Of a stretch of 5,242 nucleotides of DNA, positions 1-5,242 are shown piece after piece (within the stretch, counting starts at the first letter, position 1; each line of letters starts with the position of its first letter). This stretch comes from Phycisphaerales bacterium. GTDB lineage: Bacteria; Planctomycetota; Phycisphaerae; Phycisphaerales; SM1A02. Position numbers and translations under genes: made by a program. Location of the stretch: NCBI GenBank assembly GCA_003520025.1, contig DOVP01000001.1, forward strand, positions 1-5,242. The letters run 5' to 3'. The notes below the pieces were generated by a model, which was not told the origin of the DNA, did not search any database, and saw only the letters and a program-made list of their open reading frames with translations.

Positions 1-336
1 GGCGCCTTCGACACCGAGCAGCGGAACGTCCATGGCTTCAAGCAATTGCAAGCACCGCTGCACCTGCGGATGGAAGTCGTCGGGTGCTTCTTCACGATTG
101 GCCTTGTAGTCCGGATCGATCTCGCTGCGAAACGTGCCGGTGTCGCCCGAGACATCAAGCGCCACGGCGAGATAGGTGGGCTTTCTCGTCTCCATCATGT
201 GCATGAGAATGTCGAGAAAGCCCGCCACGAGTTTGGTGGGCTCCTTCGTGACCGAAGAACTCTGATAGGGCCGCCGCGCGTAATAGGCGCGGAAGAACTG
301 GGAATAACCATCGATCAGGTAGAGCGTTTCGCTCAT
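1..336 (-). CDS. polA: DNA polymerase I, N-terminal 5'-3' exonuclease domain (partial, cut by window edge)
   Basis: The visible 112 residues are the start of the 5'-3' (FEN-type) exonuclease domain of DNA polymerase I, which removes RNA primers and damaged strands in the cytoplasm. Seen directly: LYLIDGYSQFFRAYYA near the N-terminus with Asp9 in the LIDG motif; AVALD with Asp61, where the family has a second metal-binding Asp; then TFRSE (68-72) and YKANR (77-81), followed by the usual P-DD-x-x-x-Q segment. The reading frame stays open to base 1, just before the EADD motif would be expected. The ATG at 336 overlaps the stop of the upstream gene as ATGA. No good Shine-Dalgarno lies before it, which suggests translational coupling. 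A full PolA is around 900 residues, so polymerase and proofreading domains would lie outside. A stand-alone exonuclease of the same family cannot be excluded from this fragment. Confidence 0.9.
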   Translation of the reverse strand, partial: MSETLYLIDGYSQFFRAYYARRPYQSSSVTKEPTKLVAGFLDILMHMMETRKPTYLAVALDVSGDTGTFRSEIDPDYKANREEAPDDFHPQVQRCLQLLEAMDVPLLGVEGA

Positions 337-1514
337 GATGCGGAGGCAGCGAGTTCCCGCAGCCTCGCTTCATCCGCGGGGTCGAGTTCGCGATTGCGCC
401 GAGCCATCATGCCCGCCGTCATGTCGAGAAAACGCTCGATGCGGTATGGCTTCTCGCCCGCATCGGTCACCCACCGCAGCGGCCCGACGGTGGTGGGCGC
501 GTACGAACTGCACGCGATCATCGAGCCGGTTCCAAGGGAGGTTCCGGTCATCAGCAGCGTTCCGATCGCGGTCTTGACGTGGTCCCCGATGAAGGAACCG
601 CAGAAGTTGCGTCCGGTCCGCTCGCGGGCGCTGCCCGGCTGCAGCCGCACCGAGGTTTCGCCGTAGGTATTGAGAAGATTCGAGGTCGTGGTTCCTGCGC
701 CCAGATTCACCCACTCGCCGAGGATGCTGTCGCCGACGTATCCATCGTGGGACTTGTTGGACCAGCCCTGCAGGATGCTGGCGCCGATCTCGCCACCCAC
801 CTTGCAGCCCGGTCCGATGACGGTGTTGGCGCGGATCACGGCGCTTTCGGCCACGGTGGAGCCTCGGCCGACCCAGCACGGGCCGCAGAGCACCGCGCCA
901 GGGCGAAGAATCGCCTCGGCCTCGACCACGATTCGCCCCTCGGTAGCGTCGAGCACCACGCCCGGGAAGACCACGACCGACTCGGCCATGTGCACCACAT
1001 GCTCGCCCACCACATCGGCCCGCTTGGCAAACTTGGTCGGCAGACTTGTCGCGTCGAGATCCACTGACAAGGCCGCCGAGAGGTGATTCAGGATGTCCCA
1101 CGGCCGCCGGTACAGGGTGCCTTCGGTCTGAGCGCAGTCAATGTGATCGGGCAACGCGCCACTGGCGGCAAACGTGGGCAGATCCGCAGGATCGAGCATA
1201 ACGGCAAGCACCTCGTCATCGATCATCGCCGCCTGACCAATCTGAAGATCAGGCAACTCGCCGATCCCCCACCACCGCGCGTTGACGCACAACGCGGGGT
1301 TCTCGCCGGGCGTATTGACCGGCACCGAAACTCGGGCGTGAAGCGGGCCGGCCAACTGCGGGGGAACGAGGAAGCCGCTGGCAAACCGTCCGAGAGTCCG
1401 CTCGATCCGCTCCAAATTGGTCACGCCGCCGGTGCGAAGTGCGCTTGCGGGTCGCATTTCGGTCAAAGGACCGAATTCACCCCGCCCATCATCGACAATC
1501 AAGAGATCCGACAT
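333..1514 (-). CDS. GlmU-like bifunctional enzyme (alternative GlmU family): sugar-1-phosphate nucleotidyltransferase with left-handed beta-helix acetyltransferase domain
   Basis: 393 residues. The probable role is in UDP-N-acetylglucosamine synthesis, the cytoplasmic entry to peptidoglycan. The N-terminal part (about 1-150) has the pattern of the alternative GlmU N-terminal domain: a start of the form LLIVDDGRG, PLTEMRPASALRTGG at 16-30, and YRRPWDILNHL at 135-145. It lacks the classical GxGTRM pyrophosphorylase signature. The C-terminal part (about 175-345) is a hexapeptide-repeat left-handed beta-helix. KSHDGYVGD (254-262) and NLGAGTTTSN (270-279) line up with the E. coli GlmU acetyltransferase motifs; His256 falls where the E. 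coli catalytic His363 lies. IGDHVKTAIGTLLMTGT (309-325) is typical of the family. The frame stays open upstream to about 2117, but that part only shadows mreD. The ATG at 1514 is chosen for its AGGGAG site 5 bases upstream and because homology begins there. It lies 26 bases after mreD, and its stop overlaps polA. Confidence 0.85.
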   Translation of the reverse strand: MSDLLIVDDGRGEFGPLTEMRPASALRTGGVTNLERIERTLGRFASGFLVPPQLAGPLHARVSVPVNTPGENPALCVNARWWGIGELPDLQIGQAAMIDDEVLAVMLDPADLPTFAASGALPDHIDCAQTEGTLYRRPWDILNHLSAALSVDLDATSLPTKFAKRADVVGEHVVHMAESVVVFPGVVLDATEGRIVVEAEAILRPGAVLCGPCWVGRGSTVAESAVIRANTVIGPGCKVGGEIGASILQGWSNKSHDGYVGDSILGEWVNLGAGTTTSNLLNTYGETSVRLQPGSARERTGRNFCGSFIGDHVKTAIGTLLMTGTSLGTGSMIACSSYAPTTVGPLRWVTDAGEKPYRIERFLDMTAGMMARRNRELDPADEARLRELAASAS

Positions 1515-1519
1515 GCATG

Positions 1520-1525
1520 CTCCCT
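1520..1525 (-). promoter_or_regulatory. Ribosome binding site of the GlmU-like gene
   Basis: AGGGAG on the minus strand sits 5 bases before the ATG at 1514. It decides the start, because the reading frame continues open for about 600 bases further upstream through the mreD region. Confidence 0.7.
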
Positions 1526-1540
1526 GTCCATGAAGAAGAC

Positions 1541-2122
1541 TCAGCGGCGGGAGGCAGCATAGTCCAGCCTGCCCGGGGCCGCGCCGAACCGCCACCAGCG
1601 GTTCGTGCCGAGCAGAATCGCGCCGACCGGAATGCCGAGCAAAACCGTATATACGGCGGAGCCGGCAATGGTCAGTAGTCTCGCTCCAGCAGGTGGTGGT
1701 GCCAGCGCATGTGTCCAAGGTGCCCACCAGCGGATCGTCTCGACCGATGCGCTTCCAAGGCCGAGACAAGCCGCTGCCACCCCTGCAATGACCGCCACCG
1801 TGATGATTCGCCTGCGAAACACGACTGGGCGCAGAAGCAACACGACCTGCGCTGCAGCGATACTGCCGAGGGTGCGAGGCCCGATGATCGGTACGCCGCC
1901 AGCAGCACCAGAAGACCCTGGTGACAAATCGAGCATCAAGCCGATGACAAAGGCCGCCCAGAGCGCCGACCGAGGTCGCGCTTGGAGCGCCACGAAACCA
2001 AGCAGGCAGGCAGTAATGCTCGGCGTCGCGTGCCCCAAGCCGCGAAGCGTAAACACGCCGACCAGCCCGGTGTCCAGGCCTACGGCAATGATGGCCATGA
2101 TGAGAAAGACCCACCATCTCAT
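1541..2122 (-). CDS. mreD: Rod shape-determining protein MreD (divergent)
   Basis: 193 residues, a polytopic inner-membrane protein. MreD links MreC to the peptidoglycan-synthesising elongation machinery. Hydrophobic stretches suitable for membrane helices lie at about 5-23, 34-50, 52-66, 82-98, 104-124 and 150-172, close to the usual MreD topology. The segment GLMLDLSPG (61-69) matches the family's G-L-x-L-D-L core, and GPRTLG follows at 81-86. The C-terminal tail is short and basic. The ATG at 2122 overlaps the mreC stop as ATGA and has GGAG 8 bases upstream. The call rests on topology, the short core motif and position directly after mreB and mreC; sequence conservation in this family is low, so it is weaker than the mreB call. 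Confidence 0.82.
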   Translation of the reverse strand: MRWWVFLIMAIIAVGLDTGLVGVFTLRGLGHATPSITACLLGFVALQARPRSALWAAFVIGLMLDLSPGSSGAAGGVPIIGPRTLGSIAAAQVVLLLRPVVFRRRIITVAVIAGVAAACLGLGSASVETIRWWAPWTHALAPPPAGARLLTIAGSAVYTVLLGIPVGAILLGTNRWWRFGAAPGRLDYAASRR

Positions 2123-2991
2123 GGGTGCTGCTCCGTGTCGCTTCCGGAGAGAATGGCTACCTGCGAAACGGCGGGCGCGTCCACGGCGGGCCGCGCGATG
2201 AGCCGCTGCCGCAGGGGCGCTTCATCGATCGCTTGGACGTGCTCCACGATGGCGACTTCAAGTCCGTGTGCCCATTCCGGCCATCGCGCATCGGCCAACA
2301 CAAGACTCGCGCCGGGCTCGATGACAATGCGGCGATCGATGTCCGCCACCAGATGTCCCGAGCCGGATTGCCGAAGCAGCATGCGAGGAAGCACTCCCCC
2401 AGGATCGCTGCTGGCGACCGCCACCTCGATCGGACCAGCCTCCGGGTTCGAAAGCGGCAATACCATCAGCCGAACGGCTGAAACATGACTGACGCGGCCA
2501 AGGAGACGATGCCCCCCCCACACGGCGATGTCCCCCACCTCCAGTCGATCGACTCCGTCACGAGGCATCCGCAGTTCGATGGGCGAGCGGGGATCCCGCG
2601 GATCTCGACCAGTGATGTCGGCATCCACGACGATGGGACGGTGCGGTGAGCGGTAGGCTGACTCAGGCAATCCTTCGAGCGTGCGTAGTCGACGGGCGAG
2701 TTGGTCCGCCCGCACTCGCTGGGCCTGCCAGAGTTGCTCGAAACGATCGCGATCTTCACGCAGTTGCTCGATCTCGGCCTCACCCACAGGCCTGCCACTG
2801 ACATCCCGCGGTGGCCGCAGCCATGATGCGATCGAAGTGCCTATTCGTGAGAGTGGCATGATCGGCGCCCGCACGACATCGGCCACATCACCGGTCCATC
2901 CGATCCATGACACCGGAGCCAGTGCCGATGCCACTGTCAGCAGCACGACGAAATGAAAGCCGCTTCCGCCCTGTGATTTCATGAAAGCCAT
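2119..2991 (-). CDS. mreC: Rod shape-determining protein MreC
   Basis: 290 residues, a membrane-anchored periplasmic scaffold that joins MreB/MreD to cell-wall synthases. Seen: a short cytoplasmic N-terminus, one membrane helix at about 13-31, a charged coiled coil at about 70-107 (EIEQLREDRDRFEQLW), then the MreC beta domains at about 118-282. The first contains ADITGRDPRDP, which matches the family's V-I-G-R-D-P segment, followed by the G-D-x-A-V-x-G-G-H-R-L-L-G-R-V pattern at 153-167. The end, with AIVEHVQ then a P-A-V-D-x-P stretch and QVAIL, is also typical. The ATG at 2991 is preferred: an in-frame TGA 6 bases upstream blocks any longer form. A second ATG at 2982 is possible. The ribosome binding site is weak (GAG 2 bases before the ATG). 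It follows mreB by 25 bases and overlaps mreD by 4. A G8 run interrupts the codons for W158-G159-G160 without breaking the frame. Confidence 0.92.
   Translation of the reverse strand: MAFMKSQGGSGFHFVVLLTVASALAPVSWIGWTGDVADVVRAPIMPLSRIGTSIASWLRPPRDVSGRPVGEAEIEQLREDRDRFEQLWQAQRVRADQLARRLRTLEGLPESAYRSPHRPIVVDADITGRDPRDPRSPIELRMPRDGVDRLEVGDIAVWGGHRLLGRVSHVSAVRLMVLPLSNPEAGPIEVAVASSDPGGVLPRMLLRQSGSGHLVADIDRRIVIEPGASLVLADARWPEWAHGLEVAIVEHVQAIDEAPLRQRLIARPAVDAPAVSQVAILSGSDTEQHP
2131..2134 (-). promoter_or_regulatory. Ribosome binding site of mreD, inside the mreC 3' end
   Basis: GGAG on the minus strand lies 8 bases before the mreD ATG at 2122 and is embedded in the last codons of mreC, consistent with coupled translation. 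Confidence 0.55.
2512..2519 (-). repeat. G8 homopolymer tract inside mreC
   Basis: Eight consecutive C on the plus strand read as TGG GGG GGG in mreC (Trp158-Gly159-Gly160). Gain or loss of one base would frameshift MreC within its first beta domain. The assembled frame is intact. Confidence 0.9.
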
Positions 2992-3016
2992 CGCTCAACG
3001 GTGCCGTGGCATCGCC

Positions 3017-4066
3017 TCACAGGTCGTCCACGTCGGACTCCATCGTCGCCTTCCAGTCCTCGAGGTTCTCAAGGTAGATGCTGGTGCCGCGGGCAACGCA
3101 GGTCAGCGGATCGTCGGCGACACGAACATCGAGTCCGGTTTCCTGATTGATGACCACATCGAGTCCCCGGAGCAGCGCGCCGCCGCCCACGAGGCAGATG
3201 CCGTTGTCCACGAGGTCGGCGGCGAGTTCGGGTTCAGCCCGCTCAAGTGTGCGTTTGACCGCATCGATGATCGATCGAATGGGCTCCTGCAGGGCCTCTC
3301 GAATCTCTTCGGCCGTTACTTCGGTCTTGCGTGGCAGGCCCGTCAGATTGTCGCGGCCGCGGACTTCCATGGTGGTTTCGTCGCCGACCTTGGCCGCAGA
3401 GCCGATCTCGATCTTGATCCGCTCGGCGGTCTGCTCGCCGATGGTGAGATTGTAGGTCTTCTTCATGTGATGAATAATGGCTTCGTCAAAGTCGTCACCA
3501 GCCACGCGAACCGACTCGCAGGTTGCGATGTCCGCAAGCGACATGATCGCCACTTCGGTCGTGCCCCCGCCGATGTCCACGACCATCGACGCGGTCGGCT
3601 CGGCAATCGGAAGGCCGGCGCCGATTCCGGCGGCCATCGGCTCTTCCACGAGGTACACCCGCCGAGCGCCTGCGCGTTCGGCGGAGTCGAGCACTGCGCG
3701 TTTCTCGACTGCCGTAATACCGCTGGGCACGGCGATGACGACCCGCGGGCTGATGATGCGGGCACGCCCGGTCGCCTTGCGGATGAAGTAGGAGAGCATC
3801 GCCTCGGTAATCTCGAAGTCGCTGATCACGCCGTCCTTGAGCGGACGAATGGCGCTGATCGAGCCCGGTGTCTTACCGAGCATCTCCTTGGCCTGATAGC
3901 CCACGGCGTTACCGTTGTTGAGCACGCGATTGGTGCCCTTACGGACCGCCACCACGGACGGCTCATTCAGAAGAATGCCCTCGCCGCGAACAGCGACCAG
4001 TGTGTTGCAGGTACCAAGGTCGATTCCCATATCGACACTGAACCAGCCGAGAAGTCGATCAAGCAC
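3017..4066 (-). CDS. mreB: Rod shape-determining protein MreB (bacterial actin)
   Basis: 349 residues, the normal MreB length, colinear with E. coli MreB from end to end. It is an ATP-binding, actin-fold protein that polymerises on the inner membrane and guides lateral wall synthesis. Seen: an amphipathic N-terminal segment MLDRLLGWFS suited to membrane binding; the phosphate-1 loop DMGIDLGTCNTLV (12-24, Asp16); NEPSVVA (34-40); the connect region around EEPMAAGIGAGLP (141-153) with Glu141 at the catalytic position; phosphate-2 VVDIGGGTTEVA (162-173, Asp164); the adenosine loop CLVGGGALLRGL (291-302); and the family's DPLTCVARG (319-327). No key residue is missing. The start is a GTG at 4066 with GGAGG 10 bases upstream; it gives the N-terminus expected from the family, and an in-frame TGA two codons earlier excludes extension. 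It sits 65 bases after the 58-residue gene. Confidence 0.98.
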   Translation of the reverse strand: MLDRLLGWFSVDMGIDLGTCNTLVAVRGEGILLNEPSVVAVRKGTNRVLNNGNAVGYQAKEMLGKTPGSISAIRPLKDGVISDFEITEAMLSYFIRKATGRARIISPRVVIAVPSGITAVEKRAVLDSAERAGARRVYLVEEPMAAGIGAGLPIAEPTASMVVDIGGGTTEVAIMSLADIATCESVRVAGDDFDEAIIHHMKKTYNLTIGEQTAERIKIEIGSAAKVGDETTMEVRGRDNLTGLPRKTEVTAEEIREALQEPIRSIIDAVKRTLERAEPELAADLVDNGICLVGGGALLRGLDVVINQETGLDVRVADDPLTCVARGTSIYLENLEDWKATMESDVDDL

Positions 4067-4069
4067 GAG

Positions 4070-4105
4070 TCAAATTCCTCCACGCAATGGCGCGGGGAGC
4101 ATCAT
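4070..4105 (-). other. Possible 11-codon leader mini-ORF before mreB
   Basis: Reads MMLPAPLRGGI then TGA. GGAGGG (4114-4109) stands 3 bases before its first ATG and 6 before the second, a better placed site than that of mreB itself. It is in frame with mreB and stops with only one codon (CTC) before the mreB GTG. It could couple mreB translation to an upstream ribosome by termination and restart. With only 11 codons, it may equally be chance. Confidence 0.3.
4077..4081 (-). promoter_or_regulatory. Ribosome binding site of mreB
   Basis: GGAGG on the minus strand lies 10 bases before the GTG start at 4066. It supports the non-ATG start and falls within the two GGA codons of the preceding mini-ORF. 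Confidence 0.75.
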
Positions 4106-4131
4106 AGACCCTCCGGCTGTGGCTTGGGGAT

Positions 4132-4308
4132 TCAGTCGAGGACTTTGAAGATGCCGCCGTCGTCCCGGCCATCGGAAGTGCTGGAGTATTCCATGTTGTG
4201 GAAGACCAGCCACAGACATCCGAGCACCAGAAAAAGAACGGCAACACCGGAAATGGCCGTAAAGACGTCCATGGTGGCCTTGGCCGATGTCGTCGCAAAT
4301 CGACTCAT
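4132..4308 (-). CDS. Small single-pass membrane protein of unknown function
   Basis: 58 residues; not recognised. It starts MSRFATTSAKATMDVF, has one strongly hydrophobic segment at about 17-36 (ISGVAVLFLVLGCLWLVF), and ends in a short polar tail with an acidic SDGRDD stretch (45-50). The positive residues are before the helix and the acidic ones after it, so the N-terminus is probably cytoplasmic and the C-terminus outside. The ATG at 4308 lies 3 bases after the TGA of the upstream gene and in the same frame, with AGGG 7 bases before it. The position between a membrane-anchored coiled-coil protein and mreB makes a role in the elongation complex plausible, but that is inference from context. 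The tight junction and clean membrane helix favour a real gene over a chance ORF. Confidence 0.68.
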   Translation of the reverse strand: MSRFATTSAKATMDVFTAISGVAVLFLVLGCLWLVFHNMEYSSTSDGRDDGGIFKVLD

Positions 4309-4311
4309 GGA

Positions 4312-5202
4312 TCAGCCCTGCCCAGCCAGCGCGTAGGCCTTATGCCCGGGCTTGGCCAGGCCGCGTGACTCGTTCTCGAGCGAGAGAATGCCCGTCGCCC
4401 GATTCAGATCGACATCGATGATTCGAAGCCGACCGATGAAGACGCCGCCGTTTCCGACAGTCAGGAGCCAACCCTTCTGCACACCATCGCGTGAGCCAGC
4501 GTCGATCTCGATCATGGTGCGCCCGCCGTCTCGAGTAACGTCCAGAACCACCGCTTCCAGATTCCGGTCAGGCGCGATGCCCTCGTCCTCGGACAATCCG
4601 CCGGTGGCAATCTTGCCGTAACGGCTGGTGTACTCCTGCAGAGCCAATTCCATCGCTCGCTGATCACGCTTGTGCTGCGCGTTTTCTTCGCGAAGGGCTC
4701 GCTGTACGGCATCGGCGACCTGAAGTTGGCTGTCGAGTTCCGCGACTCGCTCATCCAATTCAACCCGACGCCGTTCGGCGGTCAACGCCCGCGTACGAAG
4801 CATCTCAAGATCGGAGACGAGTTTGGCGGTCAACTGCTCGGCGGATTTCAAGCTCTGCGTGAGGCTGCGCTGGCCGCGGATCTGACTCTCCCGCTCGCTC
4901 TCGGCGGTAATCAGCCTGGCCTCAGTCTCTGCGGCCATCGTCCGACACGTTTCCAACTCGGCCACATTGGCTTGCTGCCGTTGGCTGTACTCCGTCAACT
5001 GCTCGGTCAACTGCGCCTCCCGGGTCAGAACCGCCTGCCGCTCAGAGGTCTGCTGCGAGCGAATGGCCTGTACTTGCGTCTTCGAGTCCAACGCGTCCTG
5101 TCGCCAATGTTCTTGATTCATGGTCGATACGACCACCAGCGGCACCATAAACACTGCCAGCAGTGATACCAGCACGACGAAGATTCTGGTCAGAATATGC
5201 AC
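4312..5202 (-). CDS. Membrane-anchored coiled-coil protein with MreC-like layout, unknown function
   Basis: 296 residues; no family recognised with certainty. Seen: a membrane helix at about 7-27 (IFVVLVSLLAVFMVPLVVV) right after a short MHILTR start; a long charged, Gln/Glu/Arg-rich coiled coil at about 35-195; a linker (about 196-212); and a compact, probably beta-rich domain at about 213-292. This last domain contains IEIDAGSRDGVQKGWLLTVG, then GGVFIGRL, then the segment RATGILSL. The G-x-x-x-G-x-x-x-x-V-x-x-G-G-x-x-x-G-R-L spacing resembles the first beta domain of the MreC in this window. The bulk is predicted to be periplasmic. The start is a GTG at 5202 with GAGAGG 6 bases upstream; the frame is open to the window edge, so a longer form is not formally excluded, but the membrane helix placement fits this start. 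It may act as a second scaffold for the MreB complex. Confidence 0.83.
   Translation of the reverse strand: MHILTRIFVVLVSLLAVFMVPLVVVSTMNQEHWRQDALDSKTQVQAIRSQQTSERQAVLTREAQLTEQLTEYSQRQQANVAELETCRTMAAETEARLITAESERESQIRGQRSLTQSLKSAEQLTAKLVSDLEMLRTRALTAERRRVELDERVAELDSQLQVADAVQRALREENAQHKRDQRAMELALQEYTSRYGKIATGGLSEDEGIAPDRNLEAVVLDVTRDGGRTMIEIDAGSRDGVQKGWLLTVGNGGVFIGRLRIIDVDLNRATGILSLENESRGLAKPGHKAYALAGQG
4316..4319 (-). promoter_or_regulatory. Ribosome binding site of the 58-residue membrane protein
   Basis: AGGG on the minus strand lies 7 bases before the ATG at 4308, inside the last codons of the upstream gene. It is a modest match that supports this short gene being translated. Confidence 0.45.
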
Positions 5203-5242
5203 GCGTTGCCTCTCAACGTGGATCCCTTCACAGCGGCGGTCG
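5203..5242 (-). other. Window-edge leader with a possible upstream gene end
   Basis: These 40 bases hold the ribosome binding site of the coiled-coil gene. In one frame they read R-P-P-L followed by TGA (5230-5228), which could be the last codons of another minus-strand gene. Four codons are too few to confirm it. No promoter motif was recognised, so the operon start is probably further out. Confidence 0.2.
5209..5214 (-). promoter_or_regulatory. Ribosome binding site of the coiled-coil protein
   Basis: GAGAGG on the minus strand is 6 bases before the GTG at 5202. It decides the start, since the frame stays open upstream to the window edge. Confidence 0.65.

Noticed and set aside
46..1562. 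Several plus-strand frames opposite polA and the GlmU-like gene
   Set aside because: They are shadows of the minus-strand genes, with atypical composition and no recognisable domains.
1515..2117. Extension of the GlmU-like frame upstream to 2117 (594 codons in total)
   Set aside because: The extra 200 residues are antisense-like, low-complexity His/Arg/Cys-rich sequence overlapping mreD in another frame. Homology and a good ribosome site both begin at 1514.
4100..4130. TATGAT as a -10 box for a promoter just before mreB
   Set aside because: No matching -35 hexamer is found 16-18 bases upstream, and the ATGATG is better explained as the start of the mini-ORF after GGAGGG.
4067..4131. Transcription terminator in the 65-base gap before mreB
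   Set aside because: The C-rich and G-rich runs do not form a convincing stem and no T tract follows on the minus strand.
4059..4298. 79-codon minus-strand frame overlapping the 58-residue gene and the mreB start
   Set aside because: It is an alternative frame of the same region, Arg/Pro/Ser-rich with no membrane helix, and it runs past the mreB start. The 58-residue frame has a better start and composition.
2981..4336. 451-codon plus-strand open frame opposite mreB
   Set aside because: It is a mirror of mreB, whose full set of actin motifs is on the other strand. Long antisense frames are common in GC-rich genes; its protein shows no recognisable family.

Overview
The window is a tightly packed, GC-rich bacterial gene cluster. 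Every supported gene lies on the minus strand, so transcription runs from high to low coordinates. In that order the genes are: a membrane-anchored coiled-coil protein (5202-4312), a 58-residue membrane protein (4308-4132), mreB (4066-3017), mreC (2991-2119), mreD (2122-1541), a GlmU-like sugar-nucleotide enzyme (1514-333), and the first 112 codons of polA (336 to the window edge). The longest intergenic gap is 65 bases. Two junctions are 4-base ATGA overlaps. No terminator-like hairpin was recognised, so the whole stretch is probably one operon that starts beyond the right edge.

The organism is probably a member of the Planctomycetota, possibly Phycisphaerae. This is inference. It rests on the high GC content, the alternative GlmU family known mainly from Bacteroidetes and planctomycetes, and the look of the PolA N-terminus. 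No rRNA or other decisive marker is present.

Functionally this is a cell-elongation locus. MreB is the actin-like filament protein, MreC is the periplasmic scaffold, and MreD is its membrane partner. The GlmU-like protein probably helps make UDP-GlcNAc, the first dedicated precursor of peptidoglycan. PolA is a housekeeping repair and replication enzyme that appears to be translationally coupled to it. The two genes ahead of mreB are not recognised. The larger one copies the layout of MreC (one N-terminal membrane helix, a coiled coil, then a small beta-rich domain) and is a candidate second scaffold protein.

The points most worth a second look are the two unrecognised genes ahead of mreB, three junctions with the same in-frame arrangement TGA-NNN-start, a well-placed 11-codon mini-ORF ending just before mreB, and a run of eight G inside mreC. 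No mobile element, CRISPR array or RNA gene was seen, and nothing amounts to a clearly new system.
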